A program made the translations under genes and the position numbers. The notes under the pieces were generated by a model. That model was not told the DNA's origin. It saw nothing but the letters and a program-made list of their open reading frames with translations, and searched no databases. Of a DNA stretch of 64,000 bases, positions 6,973 through 15,622 are shown piece by piece. The DNA is from Bosea sp. NBC_00550 (GTDB lineage Bacteria > Pseudomonadota > Alphaproteobacteria > Rhizobiales > Beijerinckiaceae). Within the stretch, counting starts at the first letter, position 1. The number at the start of each line of letters is the position of its first letter. The stretch lies in assembly GCF_026020075.1 (NCBI RefSeq), contig NZ_CP102772.1, positions 2,946,001-3,010,000 of the forward strand. Direction: 5' to 3'.

Positions 6973-8151
6973 ATGGCGAACACCGCACCGACCACGCGCC
7001 CGCGCGTGCCTAACTTCTCGTCCGGCCCCTGCGCCAAGCGCCCCGGCTGGACCCTCAAGGGCCTTGCCGACGCTCCGCTCGGCCGCTCGCACCGCGCCAA
7101 GATCGGCAAGGACAAGCTGAAGGCCGCGATCGACCTCACCCGCGAGGTGCTGCAGATCCCCGCGGATTACCGCATCGGCATCGTGCCCGCTTCCGACACC
7201 GGCGCCGTCGAGATGGCGCTGTGGAGCCTGCTCGGCGCCCGCGGCGTCGACATGGTCAGCTGGGAGAGCTTCGGCGCCGGCTGGGTCACCGATGTCGTCA
7301 AGCAGCTCAAGCTTTCCGACGTCCGCACCTTCGACGCCCCCTATGGCGAACTGCCGAACCTGCGGAAGGTCGACACCAAGAACCGCGACGTCGTCTTCAC
7401 CTGGAACGGCACCACCTCCGGCGTGCGCGTCGTCGATGCCGGCTGGATCGCCGATGACCGGGAGGGGCTGACCATCTGCGACGCCACCTCCGCCGCCTTC
7501 GCCGAGCGCCTCGACTGGCAAAAGCTCGATGTCACCACCTTCTCCTGGCAGAAGGTGCTCGGCGGCGAGGCCGCGCATGGCATGATCGTGCTCTCGCCCC
7601 GCGCGGTCGAGCGGCTGTTGACCTACAAGCCGGCCTGGCCGCTGCCGAAGATCTTCCGCATGACCTCTGGCGGCAAGCTGATCGAGGGCATCTTCACGGG
7701 CGAGACGATCAACACGCCCTCCATGCTCGCGGTCGAGGATTATCTCGATGCGCTGAACTGGGCGAAGAAGGTCGGCGGGCTCGACGGGCTGGTGAAGCGC
7801 GCCGACGCCAACGCCCGCGTCATCGCCAAGTTCGTGCGCGAGAACGACTGGATCGACTTCCTCGCCGTGAAGCCGAAGACGCGCTCCAACACCTCGGTCT
7901 GCCTCAAGTTCACCGACCCGGCCGTCACCGCCCTGCCGGCGGACGCGCAGGCGGCCTTCGCCAAGCAGGTCGTCTCGATCATCGAGAAGGCCGGCGCCGG
8001 CTACGACCTCGGCCATTACCGCGACGCCCCTCCCGGCCTGCGCATCTGGTGCGGCGCGACCGTGCAGGCGCGCGACGTCAAGGCGCTGTTGCCCTGGATC
8101 GAATACGCCTTCGCCGAGGCCAAGGCCGGCTTGAGCAAGAAGGCGGCATAA
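6973..8151 (+). CDS. serC: Phosphoserine aminotransferase
   Basis: 392 residues of the short, alphaproteobacterial-type SerC family ([18 protein letters not shown] at the N-terminus). It transfers an amino group from glutamate to 3-phosphohydroxypyruvate, step two of serine synthesis, using PLP in the cytoplasm. The PLP lysine region is [15 protein letters not shown], and [10 protein letters not shown] contains the aspartate that contacts the PLP ring. I place the start at 6973 because GGAG lies 6 bp upstream; the in-frame ATG at 6961 has no spacing to a ribosome binding site. It is followed after a repeat by serA, the first enzyme of the same pathway. Confidence 0.95.
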   Translation: MANTAPTTRPRVPNFSSGPCAKRPGWTLKGLADAPLGRSHRAKIGKDKLKAAIDLTREVLQIPADYRIGIVPASDTGAVEMALWSLLGARGVDMVSWESFGAGWVTDVVKQLKLSDVRTFDAPYGELPNLRKVDTKNRDVVFTWNGTTSGVRVVDAGWIADDREGLTICDATSAAFAERLDWQKLDVTTFSWQKVLGGEAAHGMIVLSPRAVERLLTYKPAWPLPKIFRMTSGGKLIEGIFTGETINTPSMLAVEDYLDALNWAKKVGGLDGLVKRADANARVIAKFVRENDWIDFLAVKPKTRSNTSVCLKFTDPAVTALPADAQAAFAKQVVSIIEKAGAGYDLGHYRDAPPGLRIWCGATVQARDVKALLPWIEYAFAEAKAGLSKKAA

Positions 8152-8177
8152 GGCGCTGCCCGTTGTGACGCACTCAC

Positions 8178-8285
8178 CGTCATCCCGGGCAAGCGAAGCG
8201 CAGACCCGGGATCCATCGTAGAGCGAGCCGCCCTTCGATGGCTTCCGGAGCGGCGCCGCTTCGCGGCTTGTCCGGAATGACGGGG
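8178..8285. repeat. Palindromic intergenic repeat, family B
   Basis: Starts GTCATCCCGGGCAAGCGAAG and ends in GTCCGGAATGACGGG, with ATCCATCGTAG and CTTCGATGG in the middle. It fills the serC-serA gap. Confidence 0.82.
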
Positions 8286-8353
8286 TGTTTCCCCGTCCCC
8301 TGAATTTCACGCGAGCCCGTGCGCCTCAGCGCCGCGCCGCCGGAGCCATCCTC

Positions 8354-9943
8354 ATGACAGCCCCCAAAGTCCTGATTTCCGACGCCCTCTCGCCCGCCGC
8401 CGTGCAGATCTTCAAGGATCGCGGCATCGACGTGACCTTCGATCCCGGCCTCGGCAAGGACAAGGACAAGCTCGCCGCGATCATCGGCGACTATGACGGC
8501 CTCGCCATCCGCTCGGCCACCAAGGCGACCGCCAAGCTGCTCGAGCAGGCGACGAAGCTGAAGGTGATCGGCCGTGCCGGCATCGGCGTCGACAATGTCG
8601 AGATCCCCGCCGCCACCGCGCGCGGCATCATCGTGATGAACACGCCCTTCGGCAATTCGATCACCACCGCCGAGCACGCCATCGCGATGATGTTCGCGCT
8701 CGCACGCCAGATCCCCTCGGCGGATATCTCGACCCAGGCCGGGAAGTGGGAGAAGAACCGCTTCATGGGCGTCGAGATCACGGCGAAGACGCTGGGCCTG
8801 ATCGGCGCCGGCAATATCGGCTCGATCGTCGCCGAGCGCGCCATCGGCCTGAAGATGCGCGTCATCGCCTATGACCCCTATCTCTCGCCGGAGCGGGCCG
8901 TGCAGCTGGGCGTCGAGAAGGTCGAGCTCGAGGACCTGCTGAAGCGCGCCGACTTCATCACCCTGCACGTCCCGATGACCGAGAAGACGAAGAACATCCT
9001 CTCGGCCGAGAACCTCGCCAAGACCAAGAAGGGCGTGCGCATCATCAACTGCGCCCGCGGCGGCCTCGTCGACGAGCAGGCCCTTGCCGACCTCATCAAG
9101 TCCGGCCATGTCGCGGGCGCGGCCTTCGACGTGTTCTCGCAGGAGCCGGCGGAGCAGAACCCGCTCTTCGGCCTCGACAACGTCGTCTGCACGCCGCATC
9201 TCGGCGCGAGCACCAACGAGGCGCAGGAGAACGTCGCGCTGCAGGTCGCCGAGCAGATGAGCGACTACCTGCTGAAGGGCGCCATCACCAACGCGGTCAA
9301 CTTCCCCTCGATCTCGGCCGAGGAAGCCCCGCGCATCAAGCCGTTCGTGGCGCTGGCGGAAAAGCTCGGCTCCTTCCTCGGCCAGCTCACCGAAGCCGCG
9401 GTCAAGGGCATCCGCATCGAGTATGAGGGCGCCGTCGCGGACCTCAACCTCAAGGCGATCTCGGCCGCCGCGATCACCGGCGTGCTCAGGCCCTTCCTGC
9501 CCGAGATCAACATGGTCAACGCCGCGATGATCGCCAAGGAAAAGGGCATCGTCGTCGAGGAGCTGACCCGCGAGGTCGCCGGCAATCTCGAAAGCGTCAT
9601 TCGCATCGTCGTCGAGGCCGAGGACATGCCGCGCCACGCCTCGGGCACGGTGTTCCAGGACGGCAAGCCGCGCATCGTCGAGATCCGCGACATCCAGGTC
9701 GATGCCGAGTTCGCGCCGCACATGCTCTATGTCCGCAACGCCGACAAGCCCGGCTTCATCGGCCAGTTCGGCTCGCTGCTCGGCGGCGCAGGCGTCAATG
9801 TCGCGACCTTCTCGCTCGGCCGCGACAAGCCGGGCGGCGACGCGATCTGCTATGTCGCCGTCGACGAGCCGATCTCGGACGAGCTGCTCGCGAAGATCCA
9901 CGAGATCCCGATGGTCAAGCGCGCGCGTCGACTCAGGTTCTGA
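8354..9943 (+). CDS. serA: D-3-phosphoglycerate dehydrogenase
   Basis: 529 residues from the ATG at 8354 (MTAPKVLISDALSPAA), the usual length for the long SerA form. N-terminal catalytic and NAD-binding domains cover residues 1-315: GRAGIGVDNVEIPAAT, the Rossmann motif LGLIGAGNIGSIVAERA, and CTPHLGAST with the catalytic His. The intervening ASB domain then follows, with a C-terminal ACT domain (MLYVRNADKPGFIGQFGSLL). The enzyme oxidises 3-phosphoglycerate to 3-phosphohydroxypyruvate and starts serine synthesis. The ACT domain suggests serine feedback. An upstream in-frame start at 8285 reads through a repeat and is rejected. Confidence 0.96.
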   Translation: MTAPKVLISDALSPAAVQIFKDRGIDVTFDPGLGKDKDKLAAIIGDYDGLAIRSATKATAKLLEQATKLKVIGRAGIGVDNVEIPAATARGIIVMNTPFGNSITTAEHAIAMMFALARQIPSADISTQAGKWEKNRFMGVEITAKTLGLIGAGNIGSIVAERAIGLKMRVIAYDPYLSPERAVQLGVEKVELEDLLKRADFITLHVPMTEKTKNILSAENLAKTKKGVRIINCARGGLVDEQALADLIKSGHVAGAAFDVFSQEPAEQNPLFGLDNVVCTPHLGASTNEAQENVALQVAEQMSDYLLKGAITNAVNFPSISAEEAPRIKPFVALAEKLGSFLGQLTEAAVKGIRIEYEGAVADLNLKAISAAAITGVLRPFLPEINMVNAAMIAKEKGIVVEELTREVAGNLESVIRIVVEAEDMPRHASGTVFQDGKPRIVEIRDIQVDAEFAPHMLYVRNADKPGFIGQFGSLLGGAGVNVATFSLGRDKPGGDAICYVAVDEPISDELLAKIHEIPMVKRARRLRF

Positions 9944-9945
9944 TC

Positions 9946-10194
9946 GTGCTCAATCCGCTGAAGGCTCTCGTCGCCGCGCCTGCCGGGGCAGCGGAGCCGA
10001 TCCGCTTCGAGGTCCGCCGCGACGAGGCGGCGGGCCTCTGGTACGCCATGGACACCGGCGAGCTCGGCATCGTCACCGAGGCCGAGTCGCTCGACGCCCT
10101 ACGCGAGCGGCTGAAGCAGCTCCTGCCGGAATGCTTCGGCATCGAGAACTGCCCGGTCGAGCTCGCTCTCTGCGACGACGCGCCGGACGCCTAG
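9946..10194 (+). CDS. DUF1902 domain protein, HicB-like fold
   Basis: 82 residues from a GTG 2 bp after the serA stop. Residues 17-60 (PIRFEVRRDEAAGLWYAMDT then VTEAESLDALRERLKQLLPE) match the DUF1902 pattern, a beta-alpha domain related to HicB antitoxins. No HicA toxin gene is adjacent. Tight spacing suggests translational coupling to serA, though the link to serine synthesis is unknown. The short length, Ile-Asn-Cys region (FGIENCPVELALCDDAPDA) and good codon bias support a real gene. Confidence 0.72.
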   Translation: MLNPLKALVAAPAGAAEPIRFEVRRDEAAGLWYAMDTGELGIVTEAESLDALRERLKQLLPECFGIENCPVELALCDDAPDA

Positions 10195-10196
10195 GC

Positions 10197-11189
10197 TCAG
10201 ACCGTCACCACGATCTTCCCGAACTGGTCGTTCGACTCGAGATAGCGATGCGCCGCGACGATCTCGTCGAGCGGGAAGCTGCGCGCGATCACCGGCTTGA
10301 ACGCCCCCTCCGCCACGCCGGCGAGGATGAAGGCCTTCGCCGCGGCGAGCTTCGCCGGGTCGCGCGTGATCTCGTGGACGAGATAGCCGCGCAAGGTCAG
10401 GCTCTTGCCCAGCACGGCCGGCAGCGGGAACGGCGTCGGCAGAGGGCTCAAGCCGCCATATTCGACAAGGATGCCGCCCGGCGCCATCGCCGCCGTCAGG
10501 GGCTCGAAGATCGGCCCGCCGACGGCATCGAGGACGACGCGGAGACCAGAACCACCACCCGCCGCAGCCTCCAGCCGTTCCGCCAGCCCCTCGCCCTCCG
10601 ATAGCACCACCGCCGCCGCTCCATGGGCCATCAGCGCCTCGCGCTTGGCCTCGGAGCGCGTCACGGCAACAGGCCGTGCGCCGATGCGGTTGGCGATCTG
10701 GATCGCGGCGAGGCCGACGCTGCTTGACGCCGCCGTGATCGCCACGGTCTCGCCGGTCTTCAGACCTGCCAGATCGACCAGCGCGCCATAGGCGGTGAGG
10801 AAGGCCATCCACAGCGCCGCAGCGCCCTCCCAGTCGAGCTCGGGCGGATGCTTCACCACCAGTTCGGCCGGCACGCGGATCAGCTCGCCATGGACGGGCC
10901 AGCGCAGCATCGAACGCGGCGGGACGAGGCTGACGGCATCGCCCGGATTCAATCCCTCGACGCCGTCTCCGATGCTTTCGACGACCCCGGCCGCTTCCAG
11001 CCCGAGCCCCGAGGGCAGCGCCGCCGCCTCGATATAGCTGCCACGCCGGAGCAGCGCCTCCGCCCGGTTGAGGCCGAGCGCCTTCGCCAGGATGCGAACC
11101 TCGCCCGGCCCCGGCGGCAGCACCTCGACCTCCTCGATCCGCAGCACCTCCGGCCCGCCCAGCTCCGAGAAACGAACAACCTTTGCCAT
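10197..11189 (-). CDS. Zinc-independent MDR family oxidoreductase (quinone reductase/enoyl reductase-like)
   Basis: 330 residues from the ATG at 11189 (MAKVVRFSELGGPEVLRIEE). N-terminal GroES-like fold to about residue 120 and Rossmann fold with AITAASSSVGLAAIQIANRI and VLDAVGGPIFEPL. The structural and catalytic zinc cysteines of alcohol dehydrogenases are absent, so it is probably an NADPH quinone or enone reductase. It is divergent from a LysR regulator with a 27-bp palindrome just upstream of its start codon, so the regulator probably controls it. Substrate unknown. Confidence 0.87.
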   Translation of the reverse strand: MAKVVRFSELGGPEVLRIEEVEVLPPGPGEVRILAKALGLNRAEALLRRGSYIEAAALPSGLGLEAAGVVESIGDGVEGLNPGDAVSLVPPRSMLRWPVHGELIRVPAELVVKHPPELDWEGAAALWMAFLTAYGALVDLAGLKTGETVAITAASSSVGLAAIQIANRIGARPVAVTRSEAKREALMAHGAAAVVLSEGEGLAERLEAAAGGGSGLRVVLDAVGGPIFEPLTAAMAPGGILVEYGGLSPLPTPFPLPAVLGKSLTLRGYLVHEITRDPAKLAAAKAFILAGVAEGAFKPVIARSFPLDEIVAAHRYLESNDQFGKIVVTV

Positions 11190-11191
11190 GA

Positions 11192-11218
11192 CTTCATTCC
11201 AAACGATTTCGAATGAAG
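11192..11218. promoter_or_regulatory. Palindrome between MDR oxidoreductase and LysR gene, probable LysR operator
   Basis: CTTCATTC (11192-11199), 11 bp, GAATGAAG (11211-11218): perfect 8-bp arms. LysR proteins bind interrupted dyads of this type. It lies 2 bp before the oxidoreductase start codon and about 70 bp before the LysR start. Confidence 0.5.
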
Positions 11219-11290
11219 CGATTGTCTGCGCCACCAGCCCAACGATAAAGTCGCGTGTGCTTTGCAGATCAGAAACCATTGGTTCCGAAA

Positions 11291-12190
11291 ATGGATCGCC
11301 TCACCAGTATGGAAGTCTTCGTCCGGGCGGTCGATCTCGGCTCGTTTGCGGCGGCTGCCGAAACGCTCGATCTCTCCGCGCCGATGGTCGGCAAGCATGT
11401 CCGCTTCCTGGAGGAGCGGCTGGGTGCGCGGCTTCTGAACCGGACGACGCGCCGTCAGAGCCTGACGGATGTCGGCCGCGCCTATTACGACCGCTGCCGC
11501 ACCATCCTGGCCGAGACCACGGCGGCCGAGGCGCTCGCCGGCGACCATCTCGGCGAGCCGAGCGGGCGGTTGCGCGTGACGATGCCGGCGCATTTCGGCC
11601 GGCGTTGCGTCGCGCCGGTGCTGTTCGGGCTGGCTCAGCGCTATCCGCGCCTCGAACTGGAACTCTCCTTCGGCGACCCGATCGCCGATCTGGTGCAGCA
11701 GGGCTATGATCTCGCCATCCGCACCGGCACGCTGGAGGATCGCTCCGGTATCGTCGCCAGGCGCATCGCCCGCCAGCCGATGCTGCTCTGCGCCGCCCCG
11801 GCCTATCTCGAACGTCACGGCACGCCTACGGGACTGGACGATCTCGCGCAGCATCAGGCCATTCTCTATGGCCGTGCCGGCTGGGTCCGGCCCTGGCAGT
11901 TTCCGCAGGCCGGCCTGCCGCCGCTGGAGATCGCGCCATCCGGGCGGCTGCGCTTCGACGATCTCGACGCGATGGCCGATGCCGCCGTCGCCGGGCTGGG
12001 GCTGTCATGGCTGCCGGCCTGGCTGATCCGCGACCGCTTGCGCTCGGGCGAATTGGCCGTCGTCCTGCCCGACCAGCCGCCCTTCCTCTATGACGGCTAT
12101 GCGCTCTGGCCGCAAAGCCCGCTGCTGCCGCTCAAGGTCCGCGTCGCCGTCGACGAGCTGGCGAAGGCCCTGCCGCCGCTGATGGCGTGA
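11291..12190 (+). CDS. LysR family transcriptional regulator
   Basis: 299 residues from the ATG at 11291 (MDRLTSMEVFVRAVDLGSFA). The N-terminal winged HTH covers residues 1-60 (AAAETLDLSAPMVGKHVRFL, then RTTRRQSLTDVG), and the C-terminal LysR substrate domain includes RLRVTMPAHFGRRCVAPVL and AAVAGLGLSWLPAWL. This is the CrgA/DmlR-like branch. It is transcribed away from an MDR oxidoreductase, the usual arrangement for a LysR activator and its target. Inducer unknown. Confidence 0.93.
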   Translation: MDRLTSMEVFVRAVDLGSFAAAAETLDLSAPMVGKHVRFLEERLGARLLNRTTRRQSLTDVGRAYYDRCRTILAETTAAEALAGDHLGEPSGRLRVTMPAHFGRRCVAPVLFGLAQRYPRLELELSFGDPIADLVQQGYDLAIRTGTLEDRSGIVARRIARQPMLLCAAPAYLERHGTPTGLDDLAQHQAILYGRAGWVRPWQFPQAGLPPLEIAPSGRLRFDDLDAMADAAVAGLGLSWLPAWLIRDRLRSGELAVVLPDQPPFLYDGYALWPQSPLLPLKVRVAVDELAKALPPLMA

Positions 12191-12275
12191 GCCTGCCCGG
12201 TGTCGCCGGGCTGCTGCCGCAACCATGCCGCAATGTCCCCTCCCTTGTGTTGGGCGCCATCACAGAGGATCGCCC

Positions 12276-13277
12276 ATGCCTGCCCGCCTTCGCCTTGCCG
12301 CCACGGCCCTCGCCTGCCTCGTCGCCCTGCCTGCCCTCGCCGATTGGGACCGGGCCAGGCTCGACAAGGAGATCGTCACGATCGAACAGCAGTCGAAGGG
12401 CCGGCTCGGCGTCGCCCTCATCGACCTCAAGGACCGCAAGCAGTGGTCGCATCGCGGCGCCGAGACCTTCCCGATGCAGAGCGTGTTCAAGCTGCCGCTC
12501 GCCGTCGCCGTGCTGCAGCAAGTGGAGGCCGGCAAGTTCAAGTTCGACCAGCCGATCACCGTCACGCGCAAGGATTTCTCGCTGTTCCGCAGCCCGCTGG
12601 TCAAAGCCTTCAAGGGCGAGCGCAACGACTACCCGCTCAGCGAGCTGATCCGCCTCGCCGCCGGCGAGAGCGACAACACTGCCGCCGACCTGCTGATGCG
12701 GGAGATCGGCGGGCCGCAGGTGGTGACGAAGATGCTGCGCGACGGCGGCATCACCGGCATCTCGGTCGACCGCTACGAGCGCCAGTTCCAGCCGGAGATC
12801 TATGGGCTGCGCGGCTTCGCCTGGGGCGAGACGGTCGATGAGCAGCGCTTCCGCGCCGAGCTGAAGGCAATGAACCCCCAGCCGCGCACCGCCGCGCTCT
12901 CGGCCGCCTTGAAGGACAAGCGCGACGCCGCGACGCCCGAGGCGAGCGCCCTCTTCCTCGAGGCCTTTGCCAAGGGCAACTGGCTGCGCCAGCCGGCCCA
13001 TGCCGCCTTCCTCGAGAAGGTGATCTCCGAGAGCAAGATCGGCGCCGACCGGATCAAGGCCGGCCTGCCTGCGGGCTCGCGCCTCGCCCATCGCACGGGT
13101 CTCGGCCTGACGGTCGACGGCATCAACCACGCCACCAACGACATCGGCATCGCGACGCTGCCGGACGGCCGGCGCTTCGCCATCGTGGTCTACCTCGCCG
13201 GCTCGCGCGCTGATGCCAAGGAGCGGGAAGCGGCTCTGGCGGACGTGGCGCGGCTCGCGGTTTCGGCGCTGCGCTGA
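12276..13277 (+). CDS. Class A beta-lactamase family serine hydrolase with RTG motif
   Basis: 333 residues from the ATG at 12276 with AGAGGA upstream. Residues 1-22 are a signal peptide (VALPALA before DW), so the enzyme is periplasmic. Catalytic motifs: SVFK at 69-72, SDN at 132-134, RYE with E168 in the omega loop, and R273-T274-G275 where most class A enzymes have KTG. RTG/RSG occurs in carbenicillinase-type enzymes. It is longer than the usual 290 residues because of an insertion between the omega loop and RTG. It could inactivate penicillins, but no ampR-like regulator is next to it. Substrate range cannot be read from the sequence. Confidence 0.9.
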   Translation: MPARLRLAATALACLVALPALADWDRARLDKEIVTIEQQSKGRLGVALIDLKDRKQWSHRGAETFPMQSVFKLPLAVAVLQQVEAGKFKFDQPITVTRKDFSLFRSPLVKAFKGERNDYPLSELIRLAAGESDNTAADLLMREIGGPQVVTKMLRDGGITGISVDRYERQFQPEIYGLRGFAWGETVDEQRFRAELKAMNPQPRTAALSAALKDKRDAATPEASALFLEAFAKGNWLRQPAHAAFLEKVISESKIGADRIKAGLPAGSRLAHRTGLGLTVDGINHATNDIGIATLPDGRRFAIVVYLAGSRADAKEREAALADVARLAVSALR

Positions 13278-13298
13278 CAAGGGCAGCGCATACCCTGA

Positions 13299-13391
13299 CG
13301 TCATGCTCGGGCTTGACCCGAGCATCTCGGAAACCAGTGCCTTCTCGTCCTGAGATTCTCGGGTCTTCGCTCCGATTCGCCCGAGAATGTC
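13299..13391 (+). repeat. Palindromic intergenic repeat, family A (forward)
   Basis: CGTCATGCTCGGGCTTGACC, CGAGCATCTC, then GAGATTCTCGGGTC and CCCGAGAATG. It lies between the convergent beta-lactamase and EamA genes. Confidence 0.87.
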
Positions 13392-13416
13392 GGCAGTTGT
13401 CGACGAAAGAACTTCC

Positions 13417-14325
13417 CTACCGCCCCAGCCGCTCGGCGATGAAGATGCCACCGAGCACCAAAGCGAGCGCGAGCGCGTGGTAGAGGCCGAAGGGCTCGCC
13501 GATGATCAGCACGGCCAGGATCGGCGCGAAGACCGGCACGAGATTGACGAAGACGCCGGCCCGGCCGGGCCCGATGATCTCGATGGCGCGCATGAAGAAC
13601 AGCTGCGACAGCAGCGAAGGCCCGATCACCGTGAAGGCCAGGATGCCCCAGCCCGTCGCGGTCGGGGCGTGGAATTTGCCGAGCGCGATCTCGCCGACGA
13701 GCAGCGGCAGCGAAACAAGGCAGGCAAAGCAGGCGACCGCCGCGAAGAAGACCAGCCCCGGCATCGCCGGCCGGTTGCGGATGGCGACGGTGTAGCCGGC
13801 ATAAAGCACGCAGGCGAGGATCATCAGCAGGTCGCCGGCAGCGAAGCGAAAACCGGTCAGGACATGGATGTCGCCGCGGCTCGCCGTGACGGCGACGCCG
13901 AGCAGCGTGACCGCGACGCCGAGCGCCTGCATGGTGCCGATCGGCGTGCGATAGGCCAGGAAGGCCCCGACCAGCACGAAGACCGGGATCGAGCCCTGCA
14001 GGATGCCGATATTGATCGCCGAGGTCGAATAGGCGGCGAGATACATCAGCGTGTTGAAGGCGGTGAAACCGAGGATGCCGAGCAGGGCGACGAAGCGCCA
14101 GCGCGCCAGCAGCACCGGCCAATAGGCCCGGATCTGATGGCGCAGCAGGAACGGCATGATCGCGCAGACCGCGATCCAGCGGAACGAGGTCAGCGCCATC
14201 GGCGAGATGTTGCCGACGGCGAGCCGGCTCGCCACGGCATTGCCGGCCCACATCAGCGTCGTCAGGATCATCAACAGATAGGCATTGGCCCAGGCGCGTT
14301 GCAGCCAAGTCGGGGAAGGGTGCAC
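13417..14325 (-). CDS. EamA/DMT family transporter (10 TM)
   Basis: 302 residues from a GTG at 14325 (VHPSPTWLQRAWANAYLLM). The longer frame upstream to 14493 runs into the divergent gene's promoter and has no hydrophobic character. Two EamA repeats are visible: LTTLMWAGNAVASRLAVG in the first and DLLMILACVLYAGYTVAIRN in the second, with RAGVFVNLVPVFAPILAVLI near the end. It is an inner-membrane drug/metabolite exporter; the substrate is unknown. It is divergent from a glutamine amidotransferase gene. Confidence 0.88.
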   Translation of the reverse strand: MHPSPTWLQRAWANAYLLMILTTLMWAGNAVASRLAVGNISPMALTSFRWIAVCAIMPFLLRHQIRAYWPVLLARWRFVALLGILGFTAFNTLMYLAAYSTSAINIGILQGSIPVFVLVGAFLAYRTPIGTMQALGVAVTLLGVAVTASRGDIHVLTGFRFAAGDLLMILACVLYAGYTVAIRNRPAMPGLVFFAAVACFACLVSLPLLVGEIALGKFHAPTATGWGILAFTVIGPSLLSQLFFMRAIEIIGPGRAGVFVNLVPVFAPILAVLIIGEPFGLYHALALALVLGGIFIAERLGR

Positions 14326-14440
14326 GATTCCGCCCTGTTCCGGGAAAGGGCTCTTGCAATACCCTTGCGCGAGCCCGGTCTCATATGAGATGCGGCGCAA
14401 GCCTGACCGTCGCCCTGCGCATCCCTGCGGACATTTCTCG

Positions 14441-15322
14441 ATGATCAAAACCAATTCCCGCCCGCTCCGCCTGCTTTTCGTCGACGGCAACACGCGCGAG
14501 CATCGAGAAGGGCTGCGGGAGGCTTACGGCATGGCCTATGGCGAAGCCTATGCCGCCGAGATCGCGGCGATCGCACCCGGCATCGTCTCCGACATCTGCC
14601 TGCCGGCCGACGAGGGCGCCAACCTGCCTGACGGCGCCGGGCTCGAATCCTATGACGGCGTCTTCCTGACCGGCTCGGCCCTCCACATCTACGAGACCGA
14701 GCCGGCGGTGACGCGGCAAGTCGAACTTATGCGGTCGATCTATGCCAGCGGCACGCCCTGCTTCGGCTCCTGCTGGGGCATCCAGATCGGCTCGGTCACG
14801 GCGGGCGGCACCGTCACCGCCAACCCGAAGGGCCGCGAGGTCGGCTTCGCCCGGCGGATCACGCCCACAGAAGCGGGCCGGAACCACAAGCTGCTCGAAA
14901 GCAGGCCTGCCGCCTTCGACGCCCCGGCGATTCATCTCGACACCATCGCCCTGCCCGCGCATGGCACGACGATCCTCGCTTCCAACGCCTACAGCCAGGT
15001 CCAGGCCGCCGAGATCAGGCATGGCGGCGGCACCTTCTGGGGCGTGCAGTACCACCCCGAATTCCCGCTGAAGCAGGTCGCCTCGATCCTCGGGCGCATG
15101 GTGCCGCTCCTGATCGAGGAAGGCTTCCGGCGCGACGAGGCCTCGACGCAGAGCTGGCTCGGCGATTTGCGCACGCTCGACGCCGAGCCGCAGCGGCAGG
15201 ACCTCGCCTGGGCGCATGGCCTCGACCGCGAGGTGCTCGACACCGAGCGCCGCGTCACCGAGCTGCGCAACTTCGTCGAGCACCGCATCAAGCCGCATGC
15301 GAGCGAGCGCGGTAGGGCCTGA
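14441..15322 (+). CDS. Class I glutamine amidotransferase-like protein (GMP synthase-like)
   Basis: 293 residues from the ATG at 14441 (MIKTNSRPLRLLFVDGN). The catalytic triad of class I amidotransferases is visible: C111 (CFGSCWGIQ), H205 and E207 (VQYHPEF). The last 70 residues are a helical tail rich in Asp/Glu/Arg. Homologues are often annotated as GMP synthase glutamine-hydrolysing-like proteins, or gamma-glutamyl hydrolases, without a synthetase domain. No partner synthetase is nearby, so the acceptor of ammonia or the amide cleaved is unknown. Confidence 0.87.
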   Translation: MIKTNSRPLRLLFVDGNTREHREGLREAYGMAYGEAYAAEIAAIAPGIVSDICLPADEGANLPDGAGLESYDGVFLTGSALHIYETEPAVTRQVELMRSIYASGTPCFGSCWGIQIGSVTAGGTVTANPKGREVGFARRITPTEAGRNHKLLESRPAAFDAPAIHLDTIALPAHGTTILASNAYSQVQAAEIRHGGGTFWGVQYHPEFPLKQVASILGRMVPLLIEEGFRRDEASTQSWLGDLRTLDAEPQRQDLAWAHGLDREVLDTERRVTELRNFVEHRIKPHASERGRA

Positions 15323-15389
15323 GTGCTCGGCGCCAACATCCCGCGAGCATCGTCCCGAGGATCTCTTCCGGAAGGATGCCACATGACCG

Positions 15390-15489
15390 CGCCGTCATCC
15401 CGGGCTTGACCCGGGATCCATGCCGGAGCGCTTCCGGTCGAGGTTCAGGCATGGATCCCGGCTCTCCGCTTCGCTCCGGCCGGAATGAC
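15390..15489 (+). repeat. Palindromic intergenic repeat, family B
   Basis: CGCCGTCATCCCGGGCTTGA, GGGATCCATGCC, GGCATGGATCCCGG and a CGGAATGAC end. Confidence 0.87.
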
Positions 15490-15561
15490 CCGCGCTCCTG
15501 GCAGGGCGCAGCCTGCTCCAGCCTTGCTATCCCCAGCCGCGCTGACTAGATCAGCGTGAGC

Positions 15562-15622
15562 GAGGCCACGACCTCCCCCAACCTGGGCGATGTGCCGGGA
15601 CGACCCGGCAACTCATGGGGGA
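15562..15622 (+). promoter_or_regulatory. Guanidine-II (mini-ykkC) riboswitch candidate before the SMR exporter
   Basis: Two hairpins with ACGA in their loops. The second is textbook: TGCCGGG, tetraloop ACGA (15600-15603), CCCGGCA. The first is GAGG (15562-15565), loop CCACGA, CCTC (15572-15575). The segment TCCCCCA (15574-15580), overlapping the 3' arm of hairpin 1, is perfectly complementary to TGGGGGA (15616-15622), the ribosome binding site of the exporter. Hairpin 1 and masking of the site are therefore mutually exclusive, as expected of an on-switch. Guanidine-II riboswitches are two ACGR-loop hairpins found before SugE/Gdx genes. The first hairpin departs from the ideal tetraloop. Confidence 0.72.

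Noticed and set aside
8180..9901. 573-residue reverse open frame across serA
   Set aside because: Shadow of serA on the opposite strand, common at high G+C; Asp/Gly/Arg-rich without domains.
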